The position numbers and the translations under genes are program-made. This document shows, piece after piece, positions 1 through 7,005 of a DNA stretch of 21,919 bases. The notes under the pieces were generated by a model. The model was not told where the DNA came from, searched no databases, and saw only the letters and a program-made list of their open reading frames with translations. Origin of the DNA: Coemansia sp. RSA 922 (Eukaryota; Kickxellomycota; Kickxellomycetes; Kickxellales; Kickxellaceae); the NCBI GenBank assembly GCA_027577415.1, contig JANBQS010000299.1, forward strand, positions 1 through 21,919, in the 5' to 3' direction. How positions within the stretch are numbered: position 1 is the stretch's first letter; each line of letters begins with the position of its first letter.

Positions 1-1373
1 GCATCCTCCTCATCCTCCGCTTCAGGCGCCTCCGAGGCATTGTCAGCGTCGCCCTCCTGGCTGTCATCGCTGTCGCTGCTGCCATTGTTGCTCTGGCTCT
101 CGCCGTCTTCATCGCTAGCTTCCTCACTGACCTCATCTTCTTCATCGCTGGCTTTGTCACTCGCCTCGCCCTCACTTTCTTCGCTGTCGTCAGAGGCTTC
201 TTCGTCTGCCAGTGGTGGCAATCGAGCTGCTTGTATTAGCAGCTGCTCCAAGATAGTGCCGCCGAGATGCGCTACTCTGCGCTCAGATTCTGATAGTGGC
301 GCCTGCTGTTGTTGTACGGTATCTCCGCCGGCTACTATCAAATCTGCGCTGACTATCGATGTATTACTGACAGCATTCGACGCGCTGGTTACTACCTGCG
401 GCGGCGGTGGAGACGGGGATTCTTTGGCAACAGCTCGCGATGCATCATTCCCACTACCAGTGTTGTCCTCGTTATTGTTAGCGGCACTCCGGGCCCGGGC
501 ATCCTGATATCCAGACGAGTCCAAGAGAGCCTTCAACTCATTTCGCATGCCGGATTTAAATCGCTTCCTAGTAGTATCTGACGTCTGCATGTCATCCAAC
601 CGCCGCAGCGTCTCGTTTATCAGTGCCGTGCCATCACCAAGATCCGCCTCCTCAACCTTGGTAGCGCCCGCATCCGCCGCCACTCGGCTGCCGTTGTTGG
701 GCTTGGCACTAGGAGGCATCGGCGAAGCACATCGGCTCTGTGGCTGTGTGGCTCCAGTTGCATCGCTGCCGCCAGCCTCACTTCCGCCGCCAACATGTCC
801 CAATTGCAGGTGTGCGGCCAGATGCTGGTGGCTGCCGTTGAGCTGTCGCCATCGCTCTGAGCCCATTCTCTGGCCCTCCTGCCACTGCGCGTACTGGTAC
901 AGCTCAATCTCGCGATTGCGTATTCTTCGCTCCATATACTCTGGCTTGCGGTGCAGCTTTCGATAGTGCTCATCGCTAGTATCCTCGACCTCATCTGCTG
1001 CTTCTCGCTTCGACGCTGCCGCCCTTGCCACGCGTTGTTCTGAGCTGCCTTCATTGGACTGTCGCCGCCGCCGCCGTCTAAGCACGGCTGCTGCAGGTCC
1101 TTCGTCATGTTCCTCCACACCAAGTAAAGCGCCCGATGGCTCTTTGTCAAGAACCTCGAACAGCGCTAGATTGTACTTGCTGTAGAGCCGCTCTGACCCA
1201 TCTCTAACTTCTACTTCGGGTCTGTATACTACTCCATTGGGAATTCGTCGCCGTGAGCAGTGATTGGGAAGCGCTGAGCATGGTCCAGATATGAAAACTA
1301 GTCCCTCCAAGTCACCCGCTCCGACCTGGAACCCGGTTTGCAATTCTGCCGAGTGTTCGCCATTTCGCGCCAT
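1..1373 (-). CDS. Charged nuclear-type protein with PEHE/Sas4-like helix, partial (C-terminus off window)
   Basis: A single open frame of 457 codons starts at the ATG at 1371-1373 and is still open at the left edge, so the C-terminus is missing. Visible in order are a short N-terminal domain of about 90 residues, a run of six arginines (about 98-104), and a basic amphipathic segment at about 130-165. That segment contains EDTSDEHYRKLHRKPEYMER followed by RRIRNREIELYQ. Next comes a long low-complexity Gly/Ala/Ser/Gln-rich stretch, and from about 395 a strongly acidic Asp/Glu/Ser tail. The pattern of an acidic lead-in, then His-x-Lys, then Glu-Arg-Arg with RNRE resembles what I recall of PEHE domains (MSL1/KANSL1) and fungal Sas4, which are scaffolds for MYST histone acetyltransferases. 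A chromatin role is therefore an inference; a generic coiled-coil nuclear protein is the alternative. Codon use is GC-rich, like the right half of the window. Confidence 0.75.
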   Translation of the reverse strand, partial: MARNGEHSAELQTGFQVGAGDLEGLVFISGPCSALPNHCSRRRIPNGVVYRPEVEVRDGSERLYSKYNLALFEVLDKEPSGALLGVEEHDEGPAAAVLRRRRRRQSNEGSSEQRVARAAASKREAADEVEDTSDEHYRKLHRKPEYMERRIRNREIELYQYAQWQEGQRMGSERWRQLNGSHQHLAAHLQLGHVGGGSEAGGSDATGATQPQSRCASPMPPSAKPNNGSRVAADAGATKVEEADLGDGTALINETLRRLDDMQTSDTTRKRFKSGMRNELKALLDSSGYQDARARSAANNNEDNTGSGNDASRAVAKESPSPPPPQVVTSASNAVSNTSIVSADLIVAGGDTVQQQQAPLSESERRVAHLGGTILEQLLIQAARLPPLADEEASDDSEESEGEASDKASDEEDEVSEEASDEDGESQSNNGSSDSDDSQEGDADNASEAPEAEDEED

Positions 1374-2003
1374 TTCTAAATTGCAATCTGAGAAGCAAAA
1401 ATAAAACAATAGTAAACAGACTTCAATTTGAATCCACTACGAACGAACGAAGCAATATGGCCAAGTCGAAAGCGATCGAGGGTTGATTGAAACCTCGATC
1501 ACCCCTTAAAAAAATTAAGCACATCTATTGTACAAAGCCCAACAATTAAGCAATCGTACTTGCTGTTGTTACGAGAGGGGGGTGTACTTAGAATGGGTAC
1601 GCAAATAAAGAAGACAGAGAGATTAGCGTGAATAAGATGTTCACGAGTATAGAAGATGGATTTAATTGCATTTAATTGTAAGGGATAAAACGAATATGAA
1701 GGCTAGAGGGAGAAATATTGGCTTTTAAAGCCGTAGTATCTTGGCCTGCAGAGCCAATGCACTCGTTCTCTTGTGATGAGTATCACCGTGGCGATGCGGA
1801 TCGTGATGTTGAAGGATGAGAGGATCCACCTTGATTAACACGAGAGGCAGGGCTTGCAACACTGTAAGACGAAGTCAGCATGTCACGAAGCTCGCTTTTC
1901 TTGGTTGACAACACCTCAGGCTATCCGAGAGTTCCTGCAGCCTTGCTGTATGCATGCTTGGAGAGCAGTTCAGGATGGTGATTAACTACAATCATGAGCT
2001 TGT
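1374..2003. other. Intergenic: promoter of the PEHE-like gene and 3' flank of the first orphan gene
   Basis: No convincing independent gene is seen in these 630 bases. The part next to 1373 should hold the promoter of the leftward PEHE-like gene. A perfect 8-bp inverted repeat (GATCGAGG / CCTCGATC) lies at 1474-1481 and 1493-1500 with an 11-nt loop. The part nearest 2003 is the 3' flank of the small gene at 2004-2399. It holds a plausible spliced 3' extension of that gene: a donor-like AG|GTAAAC at about 2007, a branch-like CTGAC and acceptor-like TTACAG ending at 1862, then 26 further codons to a stop at 1783-1785. Confidence 0.5.
1474..1500. repeat. Short perfect inverted repeat (8-bp arms, 11-nt loop)
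   Basis: The arms GATCGAGG (1474-1481) and CCTCGATC (1493-1500) are perfect reverse complements. The site lies about 100 bp upstream of the PEHE-like gene's ATG. It could be a dimeric factor site in that promoter. A repeat this short could also be chance. Confidence 0.35.
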
Positions 2004-2399
2004 TTACCTCATAGTCAGTGACCTTAGGATCCAGGTCAAGACAGACTCATCTTTTGGGTCATCTGATATGAACAAGAATCCTCCAGCTCCAAATTTAAAT
2101 GGCAGGGGCTCATTAATACCCCAATCTTGCCATCCAACATCATCATGGGAAATCTTCACCACCACCCTTCTCATATTTGCTATAGGCATAATGTCTTTGC
2201 CGTTGCTTCTGAACGCCTCGATAACCTCCATAGGAGTGGCATTATCAAATACCAATCCACAATGATCCTCTTCTAGGTCTCCACCGATTTTGTAGGCAAT
2301 TTGCAAGTAGACCTCATTTGGCTTTACTTGATAGCCTATTGGTGGCATTTGGGGTGCATAGCAAAAAAACTCATTACGATTCATTCGGTGGAGCTCCAT
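2004..2399 (-). CDS. Small orphan protein 1 (131 aa; 3' end may be spliced)
   Basis: The ATG at 2397-2399 opens a 131-codon frame ending in TAA at 2004-2006. I do not recognise the family. There is no signal peptide or membrane segment. The predicted order is strand (EVYLQIAYKIG), strand (HCGLVFDN), helix (TPMEVIEAFRSNG), strand (MRRVVVKIS), a Trp-containing loop (GWQDWGINE), then strand (GFLFISD). It aligns loosely with the third orphan gene (4892-5302), and both end in the same bases, TATGAGGTAA, which is also a good splice-donor sequence. If spliced to the acceptor at 1862, the protein would gain a Ser/Pro/Arg-rich tail of about 26 residues. Another minus frame over 1783-2045 also reads protein-like but has one stop, so decay or a sequence error is possible. 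A TATA-like box sits about 80 bp upstream. Confidence 0.6.
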   Translation of the reverse strand: MELHRMNRNEFFCYAPQMPPIGYQVKPNEVYLQIAYKIGGDLEEDHCGLVFDNATPMEVIEAFRSNGKDIMPIANMRRVVVKISHDDVGWQDWGINEPLPFKFGAGGFLFISDDPKDESVLTWILRSLTMR

Positions 2400-2475
2400 G
2401 TTGATAAGCGAATGTTGAGAGGAAAACTGGAGATAGGATAGTTAAACTTTATAGATGCAAGGTGGGCGACTCATT

Positions 2476-2484
2476 CTTTAAATA
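2476..2484 (-). promoter_or_regulatory. TATA-like box of orphan gene 1
   Basis: The minus strand reads TATTTAAAG here, about 77-85 bp upstream of the ATG at 2399. Spacing and orientation match the TATA boxes of the other three orphan genes. The sequence is weaker than theirs. Confidence 0.4.
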
Positions 2485-2952
2485 CCAAAAGGCAAGCGGT
2501 TGACTGGAAGCGCCTGGAAAGCTGACCACCAACAAAGCTTCCTGTCTCAGTATCGCCAAAGGTGCCTTTTGAGGGGCCCAAAAGTCTTCCACAGTTTTCT
2601 AAAGCGTCCTCTTTGCACACTCTTTTAAATTCTAGAAAGGCTGTGCTATTTATGGCACTTCAGAAGGTTGTGCAGAGAAGACAGCGGAAAGTTGGAAAAG
2701 TCTCGGCTGCAAAGCAGAAAAAGAAAAAGAACACTGGCCGCTAGCGCCAAGAAATGCTTGGCAAGACACATTGCAACACTACTGATATTTAAATAGGGCC
2801 AGGTAGATTAGGCCGTGCGTCTTGGAGTTTACATGCACACTACTATAATAATTGTCATGTTGTAGGTGCAAACAAGTTGAGTAAACGTCTAAAAAAAACT
2901 ATCTAAGCATGGGCTTGTGAGAATGCTTGAACGTTATCTACGATTGTTTATG
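2485..2952. other. Intergenic between orphan genes 1 and 2
   Basis: This holds the upstream region of orphan gene 1 and the 3' flank of orphan gene 2. A 60-codon plus-strand frame at 2562-2744 with a Lys/Arg-rich end is not supported as a gene. A 24-bp stretch at 2691-2714 matches 20 of 24 bases with 5623-5646 upstream of orphan gene 3. From about 2905 the sequence is part of the segmental duplication shared with 6130-7225. Confidence 0.45.
2691..2714 (-). promoter_or_regulatory. Candidate shared upstream element, copy near orphan gene 1
   Basis: The plus-strand sequence matches 5623-5646 at 20 of 24 positions by eye. It lies about 290-315 bp upstream of the gene 1 ATG; the match lies about 320-345 bp upstream of the gene 3 ATG. 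The core GGCAAAGTCT of the gene 3 copy recurs at about 3489-3498 upstream of gene 2. It could be a common regulatory site or leftover ancestry of duplicated promoters. Confidence 0.3.
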
Positions 2953-3327
2953 TCAAAGTTCAAAAGTGTAAAGGTACACCTCGCTCTCGCTCCAGCTGTT
3001 ATAACTGTTGATAGCATTCTCTAATTTGCTGCACAAGTCCTCATGAATTTCAGAAGGGTCCCAGGCAATCCATATAATCGGTTTGTCATCACTAGCAACC
3101 ATTGACATACCCGATTTAGGGTTATCGTATGCCCTTATTTCATAGTAGCACTCCAGTTTCGACGTGAACTTTTCCATCAGCAAGTTGTAAATCTGGTCAA
3201 CAAGCAACTCGTGGGTCGCAATTATCATCATTTGTCCAAAATTGGCATCTTCCTCGCCATCATTATCCTTGACCTTGTCATAATCCCTGAGGAGAACATT
3301 GTCAATTATGTAAGTAGGTATACCCAT
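2953..3327 (-). CDS. Small orphan protein 2 (124 aa), paralogue of orphan protein 4
   Basis: The ATG at 3325-3327 gives a 124-residue protein. Its first 15 residues, MGIPTYIIDNVLLRD, are identical to those of the gene at 6225-6623. After a variable acidic stretch of about 15 residues, the rest aligns at roughly half identity through FGQMMIIAT, HE-LVDQIY, the IWI-WD motif and LENAIN. The predicted order is strand, helix, strand, strand, helix, strand, which would suit a ferredoxin-like alpha/beta fold; that is inference only. I see no signal peptide, membrane helix or known motif, and I do not recognise the family. The protein ends 8 residues earlier than its paralogue, consistent with a small indel near the stop. 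That both paralogues kept open frames while the sequence diverged argues that it is a real gene. Confidence 0.7.
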   Translation of the reverse strand: MGIPTYIIDNVLLRDYDKVKDNDGEEDANFGQMMIIATHELLVDQIYNLLMEKFTSKLECYYEIRAYDNPKSGMSMVASDDKPIIWIAWDPSEIHEDLCSKLENAINSYNSWSESEVYLYTFEL

Positions 3328-3418
3328 TTGCGTATGTTGAGTAGATGCTGTAGTGTGTCAGTTAGCTGTTGTAGTGTGATGTTTGGCAAAGGGAAATGGA
3401 CAGGGCTCTTCTCAGCGC

Positions 3419-3425
3419 TTTTATA
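3419..3425 (-). promoter_or_regulatory. TATA box of orphan gene 2
   Basis: The minus strand reads GGTATAAAAGCGCTGAG, a canonical TATAAAA about 92 bp upstream of the ATG. The same box, with the same flanks, is preserved in the paralogous promoter at 6719-6725. Confidence 0.65.
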
Positions 3426-4891
3426 CCACGTTTAGAGGAGGGGACAAATAAAATCTTACACTCGCTATAGCTGGCTACAAGGTGTTTCGGCAAAGTCTCC
3501 ACCATGCGCCTGCAACCATCATTGTGCAGAACGACTATAATATCATGTGGAGGTGCAGATAGAAAACAAAAGACACTTTCAATCCCCGACAGTGTGCTTG
3601 ACTGTGGGGCTCTCAGTGAATGGCACCAAGTCAGTCTGATTTAGCACATGGGAAAGTGTAGGCAGTACATGAAATAAAAGTCCTAATGGTGCTGAAAGAA
3701 ATGTTGCCTAAAGAGCCTCTCAATCAAGCTGATTGCCTTTCTAAGAGCTAGTCAGATGTACATATTTTTAAAACGCCGACATGGTTGATCGCTAGCAAGA
3801 TTCTAAAGAACTGCTAAGTCAAGCTGACTTGAAAATGAAAAAGAAAATACACAGAGATACTAGTTTTTCTCACGAGTCTTGTCACCATTGATTCAGGATA
3901 AAAGTAATCAAATCAACGTGTTGAAATAATCTGTGAAACAGATACTTAAAATTTTTGACCCACTATTCTTAATAGTGTAAGCCGAATCGGGCGAGCCAAG
4001 CCGAGTTTAACCACTCGTCAGTAACTAGTTGATTAAGGGATTTTAACAAAAGTGCCAAGTATTAGAAATCTACCAGGCCTGGCCCTGGTTGGATTACCTT
4101 ACCATCTTAACACCGGGTCTGATGGGCGTAAGGTGATAGATGTCAAAGAAGCTGATTTCAAGCACTAAACTTTACATACGACACAATGGTAGTACTGAGT
4201 CATATGTTTTCAAGTGTTCTGACTTATCATTCAACTCCGATGATAGTCCGTTCACACGTTCTTATTTAAAGGCACTGGTGGCACAGAGAATGTCAATAAA
4301 TTGCAGCTTTGCTATCCACACACATATATCCGTCTTGATACTTGACATTTTCCACTTCAAAACAAATCTATTTAATTACTGCCATGCCGTCTAACATGCA
4401 ATAGGTTGAATGGGAGGAAGCCGAGCCTCCCGTTAAATGCCTTACTTGCTCCACAGTGTTTCCCACTATTCAGGAATTTTTTGAGCACAGTTATGAGTCT
4501 CACAGAGGTGTGCTAAATGCCAATATCAACTATGAAGTTCTTAAACACTGATGCACTACGATTGTTGCCTCATCTATTCTTGCCATGCTACTCTCTTGTT
4601 GCAACGTCAGCGTCGCGGGACACGAAGGTAAACAATACGATACGGTTCTTAATTTGATCTTCCGTCGTGTTTAATGGCAATAAAATGATTCCTAAAAATT
4701 GAAAATATTATAGTAATAATTTATATTGAGGGACAGTATAGCTGTTTATATTTATGTTACTCAAAAGGTCAGGGTACTCTTGTTCTTAAGACAGAGTAGT
4801 TGAAAAATTAACCAGAGATGTATTCTTGCTCTGTACATGCTCTAGGTGTCCAGGTATAATGTGCCCAATGCTCCAACTGAGGCCACAGTTG
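3426..4891. other. Gene-poor AT-rich stretch between orphan genes 2 and 3
   Basis: The part up to about 3922 is the duplicated upstream block of gene 2. Beyond it I see no supported gene. A perfect 10-bp palindrome CCAGGCCTGG lies at 4073-4082, and a 6-bp hairpin GGGAGG/CCTCCC at 4412-4431. An 84-codon plus-strand frame at 4140-4394 has no recognisable features. The part just before 4892 is the 3' flank of orphan gene 3 and may contain a second exon: an acceptor-like CAATTTTTAG ends at 4692. Confidence 0.45.
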
Positions 4892-5302
4892 TTACCTCAT
4901 ACATGCTGGGCTAAGCATTTTGGTAACTGTATTGACAAACGTATTTATATACGAGTCGATGCCATTATTTGGTTCCTTCTTGTCTGATACATACAATTCT
5001 ACATCATGTCCAATTTCATAATCTAACTTACTAATTAGCTCACAATTGGTCCATGTATTCCCTACTATCCTTTGGGCCACATATACTTTTAACCCCTCAG
5101 TAATGGGGGTTTTAAAGTACTCTTTATCCAACATACCAGACAACAGTGAGCCAATATGAAGATTCTCCCGGTAAAGATAGATTTCCGCCTTTACTTTTTC
5201 ATCGCCTATATCATAATATACTGTAAGCTCCGAAGAACTCTCTTGGGTAATAACAGCGTGGCTAAAAGTTCTATTATTTGAATACTGGTGGGTAAGTACC
5301 AT
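4892..5302 (-). CDS. Small orphan protein 3 (136 aa; 3' end may be spliced)
   Basis: The ATG at 5300-5302 opens 136 codons ending in TAA at 4892-4894. The family is not recognised. There is no signal peptide or membrane segment. The predicted order is strand (SELTVYYDIG), strand (AEIYLYREN), helix (HIGSLLSGML), strand (GLKVYVAQRIVG), a Trp-containing turn (NTWTN), then strand (DVELYVSD). This order, and the matching positions of Ile-Gly, Trp and Val/Ile-Ser-Asp, suggest distant homology to orphan protein 1. A two-strand, helix, strand order would suit a beta-grasp fold, but this is inference. The final bases TATGAGGTAA equal those of gene 1 and could be a splice donor. Joining to the acceptor at 4692 would replace the stop and add about 14 residues. 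The upstream TATA box supports expression. Confidence 0.62.
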   Translation of the reverse strand: MVLTHQYSNNRTFSHAVITQESSSELTVYYDIGDEKVKAEIYLYRENLHIGSLLSGMLDKEYFKTPITEGLKVYVAQRIVGNTWTNCELISKLDYEIGHDVELYVSDKKEPNNGIDSYINTFVNTVTKMLSPACMR

Positions 5303-5394
5303 GGTCAGTGCAACAGTTGGTAAAAAAGTGGATATAAGTGGAGTAAGAAAATAAGGAGAAAATGGGAGAGCAAGGAGGGGAGGAGGTCCTCGCT

Positions 5395-5401
5395 TTTTAT
5401 A
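5395..5401 (-). promoter_or_regulatory. TATA box of orphan gene 3
   Basis: The minus strand reads TAATATAAAAAGCG, giving TATAAAA about 93-99 bp upstream of the ATG at 5302. Spacing equals that of orphan genes 2 and 4. Confidence 0.55.
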
Positions 5402-6224
5402 TTAGAAACGACCCTTCAGCGGACGGCTGCTGGTGGGGGTTTTTCCATACTGCGGTTGGATTGAAGGCTGTTTCTTTTGGAAGGAGATTTTGGCTGTGTC
5501 GTCACAATGACGTCACTCACTTGAAAGCGTCTCATGCAATCCCATGGTTGGTTGGGGTTGATGTCTACCCGCAAAGAAGACAAAGGGGGCTCAAAGAGCC
5601 TGGTCGGAAAAGAGCAATAATTATTGGCAAAGTCTTGGCTACAAAGAGGGAAATATCGTGCTGGCTGCTCTCCCCAAAGAGCGCTTGAAAAATGTCCTTC
5701 CTGGCAGTTTTCTTTCTTTTATTTCCTCACTGCTATTATTTTCTCGTCTCTCCATTTTAGGTCATGTACTTGGCAATAGCTTTTGCTTGATTTGAACTAC
5801 TGATGACAAATAGCTTCTAGGGCGTATACTGAAAACAAACTACATAAAAGAAAAAGCAACTATAGGGCTATAAATATTTTTTTACTTGAATACTCCTAAA
5901 AGTATGTCGGTTTAAAGCCTTAAATATGAGCGAGAAGCAGGCCAGCTTGAATAGAATACAACAGAATAGCAATAGCCCAGCCAATGGTATTTGTGTCAAG
6001 AGGCAGCAGAGCACCACTAGTATTCAAAGACATGCAGTTAGCCTAGGCTGTAGTTAATGTAGTGTATGTGCTTAATATTCTAATTAACAGCAAGTTGGAC
6101 TTATAAACTAGTGCTGAAAGTATCTAAGATCTATCTATGCGTGTATGTGAGAGAACGCATTAACGTCGTACTATGACTGACGATATCCAAAATTTAAAGA
6201 GCGGTATTCCGTTATTTAGCGTCA
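5402..6224. other. Intergenic between orphan genes 3 and 4
   Basis: This holds the distal promoter of gene 3, including the 24-bp element at 5623-5646, and the 3' flank of gene 4. A pyrimidine-rich run ending in CCATTTTAG at about 5755-5760 looks like a splice acceptor on the plus strand, but the frame after it closes quickly, so no exon is called. From about 6130 the segmental duplication begins. Nothing else is recognised. Confidence 0.45.
5623..5646 (-). promoter_or_regulatory. Candidate shared upstream element, copy near orphan gene 3
   Basis: This 24-bp stretch is the partner of 2691-2714 (20 of 24 bases). Its GGCAAAGTCT core and its GGCTACAA part each also occur upstream of orphan gene 2 (about 3489-3498 and 3473-3480), in the opposite order. 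Confidence 0.3.
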
Positions 6225-6623
6225 TTATTCCTCATCTTCTGTAACATCAACTTTAAATGTGCAAATGTATACCATCTTCGCACTTAAATCGTTGAATTTG
6301 TTGATTGCATTCTCCAATTCCGTGCACAGTTTCTCATCAACTAAGGTTGTATCCCACGTAATCCATATGTTTGGTTTACCATCACCAGCAAACATTGGCA
6401 TATTCGCTTCAGCGCTACAAGAGGACCTAATCTCATAAAAGCACCTCATTTTCCAAGAGATATCAGTCATCAACACGTGGTAAATCTGGTCAACCAGCTC
6501 ATGGTCAGTTGCTATTATCATCATTTGCCCAAATGATTGATTGCTCTTGTTCTCATCCGTCTCCAGTTCATGGGCAAAATCCCGAAGGAGAACATTGTCA
6601 ATTATGTAAGTGGGTATGCCCAT
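6225..6623 (-). CDS. Small orphan protein 4 (132 aa), paralogue of orphan protein 2
   Basis: The ATG at 6621-6623 gives 132 residues beginning MGIPTYIIDNVLLRD, identical over 15 residues to orphan protein 2. Roughly half of the remaining residues match, including FGQMMIIAT, LVDQIY, the IWI-WD motif, LC-x-x-LENAIN and VY-x-x-TF. Residues 16-30 are unalignable but acidic and polar in both. This copy has an extra acidic C-terminal tail (VDVTEDEE). No known domain, signal peptide or membrane helix is seen. Four cysteines are scattered without a metal-binding spacing. The conserved start, leader and TATA box indicate that the duplication carried a working transcription unit. Function is unknown. 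Confidence 0.7.
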   Translation of the reverse strand: MGIPTYIIDNVLLRDFAHELETDENKSNQSFGQMMIIATDHELVDQIYHVLMTDISWKMRCFYEIRSSCSAEANMPMFAGDGKPNIWITWDTTLVDEKLCTELENAINKFNDLSAKMVYICTFKVDVTEDEE

Positions 6624-6718
6624 TTGCGTGTGTCGGGTAGATGCTGAGGTGTATCAAATAAGCTTTAAAGTGTAGTGATGTTTGGAAAAGGGAAATGTAC
6701 AGGACCCTTTCTCAGTGC

Positions 6719-6725
6719 TTTTATA
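6719..6725 (-). promoter_or_regulatory. TATA box of orphan gene 4
   Basis: The minus strand reads TGGTATAAAAGCACTGAG, a canonical TATAAAA about 96 bp upstream of the ATG at 6623. It is homologous to 3419-3425. Confidence 0.65.
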
Positions 6726-7005
6726 CCACATTTAGAGGAGGGAGGCGAATAAAATGCTACGCCCACTATAGCATGCTACTTGGCGTTTCTGCCTAGTCCC
6801 GACGACATGCCTACAATAATTCCTGTGCTGAATGGCCACTAAGTCATGTGGATGTTGATTGCAAACACAAGCGCTTATACTTTCAATCCCCGACAGTGAT
6901 TATGAGTGTGTGGTTCTTTTTATTTGACGCTCAATCAGCCTGATTTTGCACATGAAAAAAGAATAGGTGGCACCTGACATAAAAGTACTAATGGTACTGA
7001 AAGAC

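Larger units (their letters stand above)
2905..3922. repeat. Segmental direct duplication, copy 1
   Basis: This block corresponds to about 6130-7225 in the same orientation, offset by 3296-3305 bp with few indels. It includes orphan gene 2, its leader and TATA box, and about 500 bp further upstream. Bases 3291-3333 around the start codon are nearly identical to 6587-6629. Perfect matches include a 20-mer at 3575-3594 (copy 2 at 6879-6898), 26 bp at 3724-3749 (7029-7054) and 31 bp at 3801-3831 (7105-7135). The left boundary is fuzzy; the right boundary is sharp at about 3922. Confidence 0.85.

Noticed and set aside
40..507. 155-codon Ser/Leu-rich plus-strand frame
   Set aside because: It is the antisense shadow of the acidic/Ser-rich tail of the real minus-strand gene; composition is an artefact.
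620..1150. 176-codon minus-strand frame
   Set aside because: It lies in a different frame inside the longer open frame 1-1373, has no recognisable features, and the longer frame carries the PEHE-like segment.
2562..2744. 60-codon plus-strand frame with Lys/Arg-rich end
   Set aside because: Short, low complexity, and located in the upstream region of orphan gene 1; no homologue in the other intergenic copies.
4140..4394. 84-codon plus-strand frame
   Set aside because: No domain, no promoter signal, no paralogue in the array; expected by chance in AT-rich DNA of this length.
4412..4431. Hairpin GGGAGG/CCTCCC as a terminator or RNA gene
   Set aside because: A 6-bp stem with an 8-nt loop is too short to interpret in a eukaryotic intergenic region.
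5362..5760. Plus-strand frame followed by a splice-acceptor-like TTTTAG, as a divergent gene
   Set aside because: It runs through the promoter of orphan gene 3, and the frame after the acceptor stops within ten codons.
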